From assembly GCA_000467715.1 (NCBI GenBank), contig AJFK01000931.1:1-64000 (forward strand): a DNA stretch of 64,000 bases, in the 5' to 3' direction. The number at the start of each line of letters is the position of its first letter. Positions within the stretch are counted from its first letter, which is position 1. This DNA comes from Hysterium pulicare CBS 123377. Its lineage: Eukaryota > Ascomycota > Dothideomycetes > Hysteriales > Hysteriaceae. Below the pieces are notes generated by a model, which saw nothing but the letters and a program-made list of their open reading frames with translations, was not told where the DNA came from and made no database searches. A program made the position numbers and the translations under genes. Of this stretch, positions 55,334 through 64,000 are shown in pieces.

Positions 55334-58011
55334 ATGAATGGTGACGACCTCAGCTTATCGCAGACCCTCGGCGGACTGCGGATTGCGAATCCAGACGAGG
55401 ATCAGACATCACCCTCGCCGCCTCCTCAGAGTCTTGAGAACCAAGCATCACAGGCCCGGCCTCCGTCATCCCCTTCGCAATCATCGTCTAGCACAATTAC
55501 TGAGCAACAGAGATCACTCGCCCCTTCACGTCTGTTGCCTGAATCACTACCGTCTGCGGGCTCTATCGGCTTTAATCCTAGCATTTTTTCCACCAGCTCC
55601 ACCTCCCCTTCCACTGCCCAGAGCTCTCCGTTGCTCGCAGACCAGGCTTCCTATCCACCACGCCTGTCACATCGTCAATCCATGCCGCTAGCGCACCAAG
55701 CTCAGCAACAAGCTCAGATCGCTCAATATGGACCCAATCCAACAATTCCACCTCGCAATGCTGCTCCGACCTCAAACCCTCAAACCCGACCCATTTCTGG
55801 CATTTACAACCATCCAAATATGTCCTCGAGCTCTGCGAACTCAACCCCACAAGGCACATATCGGTATAATGACGAGAGTATGTCAGCAGACATTAGGAGG
55901 AGTGCTAGCTCTAGAGTAGCAGCAACGGCCATGCAAGGTGGGGCCATTCCTTCAAGAGAACACAGTCGGAGTGACAGAGCGTATCGCGGGGCACCACAGC
56001 TTCCAGTAGGAAATGGGCCGTTACCACCACGGAGAAGTTCGAGACGTATGCCAGTTGATGACTATCATGGTTCAAGTCCTCCGATACCGAGCCAATTATC
56101 AGGTTCTCCTTATAACCTCGAAAATGGCCCATTAGCAAGCAGTGAAGAATGGAGAGAAAGAGGAGCATCTGTCAGCGTAAGGCAAGAAATGGACCAGAAT
56201 GGAAGGCCGGTCACGAGGGTTGTCAAAAAAGGGGTCAAGGATTTTAATTTTGGTCGGACATTGGGAGAGGGTTCATACAGTACGGTACTGGCCGCTACAG
56301 ATCGACAGACATTGCGGGAGTACGCCATAAAAGTACTTGACAAACGGCACATCATCAAGGAAAAGAAAGTTAAATATGTCAACATTGAGAAAGACACACT
56401 CAATCGGCTTACCGAGCATCCGGGAATAGTCCGACTCTATTACACCTTCCAAGACGAACGGTCTTTATACTTTGTTTTGGATCTGGCTGGTGGAGGGGAG
56501 CTGTTAGGATTCCTCAAGAAGATGACGACGTTTGATATGGAATGCACCAGGTTTTACGGAGCGCAAATACTAGACGCCATCGATTACATGCATTCGCGAG
56601 GAGTTATCCATCGGGATTTAAAGCCTGAGAACGTGCTCCTGGACGATCGTATGCACGTGAAAATCACGGATTTCGGCACTGCGAAAATATTGGATATCAA
56701 GAAGGCGCCAAATGGAAGTGGCTCAATGGCCGGAGACCCCCTTGATGGCGTCGAATCCGATAGGGCAGTGTCATTTGTTGGAACTGCAGAATATGTTAGC
56801 CCAGAGCTTCTGACGGACAAGAATGCATGCAAAGCCAGCGACCTGTGGGCCTTTGGTTGCATTATATTCCAGCTTCTTGCTGGTCGACCACCGTTCAAGG
56901 CTGCTAATGAATATCAGACGTTTCAAAAAATCGTTGGACTCGAATATACCTTCCCTGACGGTTTCCCGACTGTCGCAAGGGACCTTGTCGAGCGACTCCT
57001 GGTGCTGGATCCAGCGAAGCGATTACCAATGGAGCATATCAAAAACCATCAATTCTTTGATGGCATTGTGTGGGGGAAGGGTTTATGGAAACAGAAAGCT
57101 CCACGACTGAAAAGTTATGTTCCTCCTGCTCATGATCCAATTAGGTTGAACGGTAATGGCGCCTCGTATCCTTCCAAAAGCGTCCTCCAAAATAACACGA
57201 ACTCAGGCCCAACGACTCCTGGTGCTTCGGCCGGTCATCAAATGAGACCGCAACCACGAGTTATCACTGAGTTGCCGCCCCCGAGTCAACTTGACATTGA
57301 TTGGTCTCCGGTCTTAACAAGAAACAATGAGCGAATCCTTAAGCTTGGCAACCTGTTTGTCACTCAGCATCCCCCAAATCACGTGATTGGTGGCAAAAAT
57401 GGCGAGTCCTCGGAAGCACCGAGAAAGTTTGCTAGATTCTTTGGTGGTAACACGATGAAGAAACGGCAGCGACTCGTGATGATCACCACGCACGGTCGGG
57501 TCATTATGTGCGCTGCGGGAGGGGATGAGAAGAAACTGAAGGAGGAAGTATCGATCATTGGTCAAGGAACAGCATGGAAGAGCTTCCAAGATTTGAAGGG
57601 CCTTACGGCTTGGTGCATTGAAACAGTAAGTTTGCCCTCCGTGCCATACTTCGGAAGCCCTTAACATTCGAATAGCGGGAGAAGCAATACGTCTTCGAAG
57701 ATCCCAAAGCTACGACCAGCGATCCCGACGGGAGCAAGTATTCCACACAAGAATGGCTTGAAGCCGTTGAGCAATCCAGAGATTACACCATCTCGCAAAG
57801 TCTAGCAAACTCTTATTCCGGCGACTCGACGCTGAATGACTTCAACTCCTCACTATCGAGTCCAACCAGTACGCTAGGTGGCGATTCGGCTCTTGAGGGC
57901 GTCAACATACCCACTACACGACACCTCCGGAAGGAGGATAACGAATCGCTAAAGGGTCGCAAACGCTTCAGTAGAAGACACTCAAAGAATGGACTCGCAG
58001 CTGTGTTTTAA
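55334..58011 (+). CDS. PDK1-type serine/threonine kinase (Pkh/Ksg1 homologue)
   Basis: Two exons, 55334-57625 and 57676-58011, with a 50-nt intron, give 875 residues. The kinase domain (about 302-578) has an intact glycine loop LGEGSYSTV, Lys in YAIKVLDK, HRDLKPENVLL, DFGTAK, and the AGC-kinase activation segment SFVGTAEYVSPELLTD. After a linker, a PDK1-type PH-like domain follows (about 665-790: LTRNNERILKLGNLFVTQHP, KKRQRLVMITTHGRVIMCAA, TAWKSFQDLKGLTAWCIET). The 300-residue N-terminus is disordered, rich in Ser, Pro and Gln. PDK1/Pkh kinases phosphorylate the activation loop of AGC kinases and act in cell-wall and membrane (sphingolipid) signalling in fungi. All catalytic residues are present. 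Confidence 0.95.
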
Positions 58012-58940
58012 TGGGAGTACCTCATACCCTTAACTTGCTCGCTTTCCGCACTCCTCACCCTCCATTTTCGTCTCCCGCGCCATAGTACTTTGCACCTTCA
58101 CAACTTCTCTCTCAGCATCTTCATTATCTATTCATCACGAGCGACCGGCGTCTTGGCGTTTATATCCCAAATTCTCCGTTCGAGCTCAATACTTTACATA
58201 AGACACAGATTTCTTTTGTCCACACTCTTGCCATCGCCAGCATTTACGACTCTTTAACAACATCCCCCTTTTCTTGTAATGGGAATTTTTTTTGGAAGAC
58301 TGGGAAAGGTTGGAAGGTACTTTGCTTCACCCAGTTTTGTGTCTTAGACCTGGACTTAATTGCTGTTCTTATTAAAAGAGACCAAAAGGCTTGCCTTTGT
58401 GTACGTATTTAACAGAGAGAGGAGAGTCCTGACGTGCGTTAATTGGAACGATGGGAAGGAGACAATGCTGTCTCCTCTTTGGCGACAGGCGCGCAGGCTT
58501 GGCGTTCGCAACGATTCAAAATTCCGTGTTTGAAACTGCAGTGTCGCTGTGTTTGTGATTCATTACACTAGTTTTGCACTTATTTGGCTATAGTAAAGGA
58601 ATAACCTAGCCATTTTCTCTATGGATAATGCCGAACAGCAGCGCCTTCAAGAAAAACAGTGCTAGTGTAAAACTCCAAACCTCCTTACGCCTGTACCCAG
58701 CTCAGGAGAAGTCAAAGGTTTTGAAACGCCGTTTCGACCCGCATTTGGTATTGAGGAAAGGTTACACGAGAAAAGCAGGGAAAAACAAGGTTATCCGGTA
58801 GGCCATGCGGTGCATCGACACCCTAGAGATAATTGCGAGCCGTAGAGATTTGTTGATTCAAATCTTGACGAAATTCGGGGGTATAATTCTGCCTCAACCT
58901 AACCACATAACCGATTTATTACTGAAGGACGAAACCGCAT
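58012..58940. other. Convergent intergenic region, nothing seen
   Basis: 929 bp between the 3' ends of the PDK1 and SWP73 genes. It is long for two 3' UTRs. A frame at 58805-59083 mainly overlaps SWP73 in antisense. No repeat or RNA gene was recognised. Confidence 0.5.
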
Positions 58941-60555
58941 TTAATGCACTTTCTGTCTCGCCAGCCATAAGCCAACACTTTCCCTCGCAACCTCGCTTCC
59001 CCAGACTCCCTCCTTGCCTCCCCGCCTCCATTCTTCGCCATTACCGTCGTCGCCACCGCCCCGCGTTGCTTCGCCGAGGATGACTTCCATGTCTCGTCGT
59101 TGAGAGGAGATCCATCGCTTGACGAAGTTGACGGGATCTTTGGACATGGAGGTGAAGAAAGCGTGCTTGGCTTTTGATTGCGAGATTGCTTGGACGATGA
59201 GAGCAATTTGTTCGTCCAGATTGTGGATGGTTTGGAGAGTGTCGATGCTGTCTTTGTTGCGGAAGAGCGCTGTTACAAGTGGGCGCACTGGATCGTCAAG
59301 TGCAACTTGGATGTCGTACACCGTAGGGCGGGAGGGCTGGATGTCAGAATCGGGGGCTGGAGATATATAGTCTTTATCCACGCGGATGGTATAGTTGAGT
59401 TGGACCGGTGGAAGCGGGAGCAGGTGATGAACTATATGTTGCGGTAGGTAAGGGAAGAATAGACTGTCAGTATTGAAGACGGCCTTTAGACGAGCATCGC
59501 ACACAATCTTGCGCTCATCGTCATCTTGTTGCAGACTCTGGGCTTTCACATATTCCCAAATGCCCATCATGACACCAGCGCGATCGTCCTCGTCTGTGTC
59601 AAGGAGTTCGGCCAAAGGTTTGCTGAGCCGGAATCGCTCAGGGTGGTCAAAGCGTTGGAGATTGACTGTGATATTGATGTTCTCATCACCTTTGCGTTCG
59701 AATTCTAGCTGGCTGAAGTTGGCTTCTGCAGGGTTGTTGTTTGGGCCTTCGGGACGCTTCCACTCGATTTGTGTGAAGCCGTCGGGTTGTAGGCTCTTGG
59801 CGCGGTCGAAGTCGATGGTTATGGACTTGAAAAATTGAGAGAACATCTTCGGCTTTTGGGGCGATATCTTCTTCGGCGCATTTTCGCCATCTTGTTCCAT
59901 CGCATCTGGGTCTCCTTCTTCCTCTTCAGCGTCCGGGAGTCCCAGATCTGAGTCCTCGTCCAAAAGCCGGCCTTGTATTTTGACTCGGTACGTAGCCTGG
60001 GAATCGCTCTCGAAGTCAAAGGCATCTGCATCCATTCCGCTGCTTTGCCACGGTTGGCTCTCGACGGTATTTGATATCCAGATGCGCATCGTACCGTAGC
60101 GTGGGTTGTGGGAGCGGGTGACGGAGTCGTGAATGTCCATCTTTTTTCGCATCATGGTCGCATCGAGCGTCCGTTCCACCTCGCGCATCTGGCGATAACG
60201 AGTAACTCCATCTCCAATGGCTATCTCCTCTACGCCATCCGGAATGTTCCTGTCGGTGGGCTTGCGACTCTGCCTCCTCGCAATTTCTCGTCGTGCAGCA
60301 TCCTGCGCTTGTTGCGCCTGTAACTGCTGCTGCTGGGTCGTGTGTGGGACGGCCTGAGGGTTCACGACCATGGGGCCTGGTTTGCGAAACATTTTGTCTA
60401 GGTCAGCCCGTCTGATCATGATTGCTACTTGTTTGTGGGTTGGGTTGAGGTTGGGGAAGCGGTTGGGTCATGAAGAGAAGGAGCTTGTCCGTACCTGGCC
60501 CACGGCGAGTAGTCGTCGCATGCGGTTGCGGGTAATTCCGATACTGAGGTTGCAT
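58941..60555 (-). CDS. SWI/SNF or RSC remodelling complex subunit, SWP73/RSC6 type (SWIB domain)
   Basis: Two exons, 60555-60495 and 60424-58941, with a 70-nt intron, give 514 residues. The short first exon encodes MQPQYRNYPQPHATTTRRGP, which is followed after splicing by AIMIRRADLDKMFRKPGPMV. The conserved SMARCD-type core runs through TRYRQMREVERTLDATMMRK, TMRIWISNTVESQPW, FKSITIDFDRAKSLQPDGFT and the SWIB/MDM2 fold (FRLSKPLAELLDTDEDDRAG, then VMMGIWEYVKAQSLQQDDDE, at about 285-360). The C-terminus VYDIQVALDDPVRPLVTALF and ALIVQAISQSKAKHAFFTSM also matches. These proteins are stable subunits of nucleosome remodellers. Whether it is SWI/SNF or RSC cannot be told. Divergent from the amidohydrolase, 770 bp apart. 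Confidence 0.92.
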
Positions 60556-61325
60556 GTTTGCGAGGCAATGCCGGTGCACGATGCAGCGACGATGGAAAGA
60601 AGACGCGTCCGCACTCACGGAGCAGGTTGAAGGTGAGAACGAGGATGGAAGTGCTTTTTAAGAGGACAGACGCGTTTACACCAAACACATGCACAGGGCT
60701 GGACAAAGCGGCGCACCCCCTATTCCTACCCCGCACACCTCTAAGCAGATGAGCTTGCGCCTGCGACAAACCCTCTATGAATCGACCTCTTTCTGCCCAC
60801 AGTCACATCGGCCGTTGGGAAGGTTTGGGTACGCATGCTGTGGAGCCATTGGCAGCTCTGAACTTGCGGGCTGGCGCTGTCTTGAAGCTTCACTTTTTGA
60901 TACCTCTCAATTCTCTCGGTTACACCCATTTCAATGCATCATCGATGTACCTCGCTCAACAATCGTGAATAATCATCTATCATCCTAGCATCTCATTGCA
61001 TAGTGCATTGTCTTCCTCCAGCTCCTTCTATTCCCTCTCTACACGCCTACAGTGGCCGCACGATATCTCGTTAGATGAGCACGTAGTAGAGATTCCTGCC
61101 GACGAAGTGGCAGAGAAGTCTCAGCACAGGGGGTGCCATAATTTGTCGTTTCCAGAGGATAGGCCTGCGTCTACCAACGTCTTTTCTGCCTGCCTGCAAA
61201 GCCGATTTGACCTCGGTACAAGGCGTTAAAGCCAGTTGCCATCCTTAAGACTATTCGAAAGCAACTTGTAGAATAGGATCTACCTAGACTTGTGCGGCTT
61301 TGGAAGTCCGGTAGAACAACAAATA
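60556..61325. promoter_or_regulatory. Divergent promoter region SWP73/amidohydrolase
   Basis: 770 bp between the start codons, holding both promoters. Only short frames occur and no clear element or RNA gene is seen. Confidence 0.45.
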
Positions 61326-62725
61326 ATGACACCCGTTCTGCAGGAGTGCTCCTCCGATGAGCTGAGCAAGATCATGGGCGTCCGCCTTCCTTGCAAACCT
61401 GGTCTGTGGGATATCTCTATCGGAGATGGCAGGATATCCTCGATAGATGCCCATTCCTCCGATTTGTCGAGCACGGATCCTGTTCCTGGTGTACTCGATG
61501 GTTCTTCAAGACTACTGGCCCCGTCTCTCTGCCACGCACACATACATTTGGACAAATGCTTTTTACTGCAAGACCCAAAGTACAGTGACTTGCAGATCGA
61601 GGAAGGGGATTTTGGGGAAGCCATGACTCTTACAGGGGAAGCAAAGTCGAGGTTTGAAGAAGAGGACCTGCTGAGAAGGGGCAGGCAGCTTATCGAAGAG
61701 AGCATCCAACATGGTGTTACAGCGATGAGGGCATTTGTAGAGGTAGACGGAGACGTTCACTTCAAATGCCTTGACGCAGGCTTGAAACTCAAAGAAGAAT
61801 TTGATGGGCGGTGTGATGTCCAGATCTGTGCCTTTGCGCAACTTCCATTGTTTTCTGGTAACGACGAAGGGGAAGAAATCAGGAGATTGATGACTCAGGC
61901 CGCTGCTCGTGAGGGCGTTGATGTCTTGGGAAGCACTCCGTACGTGGAACAAGACGAAGCTAAGATGAACTTAAACGTCCAATGGATCAGCGCAATGGCT
62001 TTGCTGAATGCAAAGTTCCTAGATCTGCACCTGGACTACCATTTGGAGAAAGAGAAGCAACCGTTGATATGGTCAGTATTGGATATCATCAGGGGCAGGA
62101 ATTGGGTTGAGAGAAAGGGGAAACCGATCACATTAGGTCATTCTACACGCCTGACACTATTCGAGCCCAACGACTGGCATCAATTGAAAAGGGAGATGGG
62201 CGATCTTCCAATCTCATTCGTAGGCCTTCCCACTTCAGACCTATACATGATGCGCACAGAGTCGTTAGCGCGTGGTACCCTACATGTCCCCAACATAATC
62301 AAAGATTATGGCTTCAACGCTGCAATTGCTGTTAATAACGTCGGCAATGCCTTCACTCCACAGGGTAATTGTGATCCTTTGAGTATAGCTAGTTTGGGCG
62401 TTGGAGTCTATCAGGCAGCGACTAAGAGGGATGTAGAACTGTTATACGTAAGTCTCCAAACCCATGGCAGACAGATGCTGCAGCCACCCGCGCGAGTAAT
62501 TCCGGTTGACGAGAATCCACGCAGGAATGCGTGTCTAGCAGGGCAAAGGCTGCAATAGGGTGCGCTGCGCCTTCTCTTGACCTCCGCGTTGGAGATGCCG
62601 CAGATTTTGTGCTTTTTGACCGTCTCCATGTTGGCTGGCGCTGCAGGAAGAGTATCAGCGAAGTGGTCTATGATGGAGGCGCCAACCGTTCGACGGTTTT
62701 GAGAGGCAAAATGACGGCTTTCTGA
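61326..62725 (+). CDS. Amidohydrolase, cytosine-deaminase-like
   Basis: Two exons, 61326-62447 and 62525-62725, with a 77-nt intron (donor GTAAGT), give 440 residues. A TIM-barrel amidohydrolase is indicated by the metal-binding start APSLCHAHIHLDKCFLL (about 70-80), a downstream HGVTAMRAFVEVD, LDLHLDYHLEK and PITLGHSTRLTLF, and the closing segment AAPSLDLRVGDAADFVLF with a small beta-sandwich end. The overall pattern resembles the bacterial cytosine deaminase/N-isopropylammelide hydrolase branch, seen in fungi as uncharacterised amidohydrolases. It has no signal peptide, so it is probably cytosolic. Substrate unknown; cyclic amide or nucleobase is the family default. The frame is open before 61326 but the first ATG is here. 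Confidence 0.85.
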
Positions 62726-62890
62726 AATAAGAAAGACCCAGTAGCATACCCTTTTGGTAGTGAAGACGGCCAACGCCAAGTAGACGCCCCATGTGACATC
62801 GCGTGCACCTCGTTCATCTACATCTACCTATACTTTCTCCTCACTTCCAACTTCTCACTCCACCAATTCAAGCCCTGCGTGTGCTCAACC

Positions 62891-64000
62891 ATGGAAGCTT
62901 TGCAGGATCGCTCGATGGAGCATGTGTGAGTTCTTCCTTCCTTCCTTGCTTGCTTTCTTTCTTTTTTTTGTATCATCATAGCTAACTCACAATTCTAAAG
63001 CAACAGTGGCGCCACTGCCAAAGTCTCCAATGTCAACTCCAGTCGGAGTGACGAGACCGAGCTGCCAGCCAATGCATACCACCACCCAGAGCTGTTCGCA
63101 AAAGCTGTCGAGTTCGTCAATAATGTCAAAGTACGTCTTACTAGTCACTACTTAATTAAAGCAAGCCCGCACTAACTGTCGAAGGCTCGTTTCGGAGACA
63201 ACTCCAAGCAAGATGCAGACTGCCACGCCCTTCTTATGGAATGGCGGGATCAGAAGCTATCTAATGAGCAGCTACACTGGCAGATGGTCAAGCTATTTCA
63301 AGATCAAGATGATCTGCGCGAAGGCTTTGAGAGTTTCTACTATGCGACTGTCAAAAAGGCTCACTCAACCTCGCCAACGCTCCCCCGGACTCCAATGACT
63401 GCAACATCTAGCTCTCCGACAATCATTCATCCACCTCCTGTCCCAATGCAAGTACCTTTCAGTCCTAACTTTCGATCTCTGTGGCCTGCGGGCGGGGCGA
63501 CATCGAACTCTTCCATTTATAATCAGATGCGCGATGTAGCATTTGGCCATTCGAGTGCACTCACTGCCAATTCTGTGTCTTCTATGTACCAAAGCGACCT
63601 TGCAAGCACATACTACAGGCCACCACTTCCACTCACGCCTTTCATACCTTATCCAAATCAGAACCAATCACCGCCGGCGGAAATGAAAGCACCTGCTCTT
63701 TCGCCTTTCATGATCGAGAGATCTTCACAGCAACAGATCGGCGCACACCATCCCATCCGGCCAAATGTAGGCGAAACAAGACCGTTCACAGTAATTGTAA
63801 TAAATCTTGAGTCAAGTGCTACCGCTGCATATATCCAATGGCTCATGGGACCAATCTTGGGCTACAGGTTCGTTACGTCGGATCCCGTAATGATAGAGGT
63901 GGACTTTGCGGAGCAAACTCTCGCAGAGGCTGCAATTGCTACTTTCCACAACAAGCAGGTACGTGGGGCTCATCATGTCCCTTTATTTTTTTTGGAACGT
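62891..64000 (+). CDS. PAH-like plus RRM-like protein, 5' part (gene runs off right edge)
   Basis: Exons 62891-62925, 63001-63130 and 63185-63958 are visible, and a donor GTACGT at 63959 opens an intron cut by the window. The 313 visible residues begin MEALQDRSMEHV. Residues about 38-104 match a paired amphipathic helix domain as in Sin3 (LFAKAVEFVNNVKARFGDNS, then LHWQMVKLFQDQDDLREGFE), here as a single copy. After a disordered Pro/Ser linker, residues about 256-313 look like an RRM half (FTVIVINLESSATAAYIQWL, and IEVDFAEQTLAEAAIATFHN). Intron 1 has a tandem acceptor (AAG at 63000, CAG at 63006), both in frame, differing by two residues. A CTTCC/CTTT-rich tract lies in that intron. Full function is unclear. 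Confidence 0.8.

Overview
The window is nuclear DNA of a filamentous ascomycete (Pezizomycotina). Genes carry many short introns (mostly 48-70 nt) with GT...AG ends and CTAAC/CTGAC-type branch points. The gene set is typical of fungi: Zn2Cys6 and APSES regulators, a homeobox-C2H2 factor, Rtf1, INCENP/Sli15, Top2, a Pkh/PDK1 kinase and Snu23. A Leotiomycete is my best guess from the general look of the proteins, but the sequence alone does not prove it. No bacterial operon, CRISPR array, intact transposon or secondary-metabolite cluster was seen.

Layout. 1-2.8 kb: start of an unidentified gene running off the left edge, an intron-containing tRNA-Glu and an apparently empty 2.3 kb. 2.8-9.7 kb: RTF1 and COQ7 back to back, then a MOT1-type molybdate transporter and the histidine-biosynthesis aminotransferase. 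10-18 kb: a Cys-rich unknown protein, a nine-exon acyl-CoA dehydrogenase and, divergently, a large INCENP with an internal tandem repeat. 18-24.3 kb: an unknown Lys-tailed protein, a Zn2Cys6 regulator, a relic of a zinc-type alcohol dehydrogenase, a GST-like gene and an APSES regulator. 24.3-29.3 kb: a 5 kb stretch without a convincing gene, upstream of the APSES gene. 29.3-37.6 kb: TOP2, SNU23 and a conserved unknown with a Cys cluster. 37.6-40.8 kb: a second empty stretch, upstream of a homeobox/C2H2 regulator. 40.8-51.2 kb: that regulator, a class II aldolase-like gene, a histidine-phosphatase-family gene and a 5'-nucleotidase-like metallophosphoesterase, all on the plus strand. 51.5-64 kb: a 955-residue disordered protein divergent from the PDK1 kinase, a SWP73/RSC6-type remodeller subunit divergent from an amidohydrolase, and an incomplete gene coding for a PAH-like domain and an RRM-like segment.

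How the genes relate. This is mostly housekeeping with no shared pathway, so neighbours say little about function. Several products act on chromatin or transcription (Rtf1, Top2, INCENP, SWP73, APSES, homeobox-C2H2, Zn2Cys6, PAH protein), but no operon-like logic is implied. Several pairs are head to head and may share promoters: RTF1/COQ7, acyl-CoA dehydrogenase/INCENP, Zn2Cys6/GST, the disordered protein/PDK1 and SWP73/amidohydrolase. Exon boundaries were worked out by eye from splice signals, reading-frame closure and family similarity. Every multi-exon model given closes in frame.

I did not find a clearly new biological system. The most worthwhile leads are the PAH plus RRM-like protein at the right edge, the regulator with three kinds of DNA-binding domain, the INCENP tandem repeat with a possible in-frame 48-nt intron, the dehydrogenase relic, and the two gene-free stretches upstream of DNA-binding regulators.
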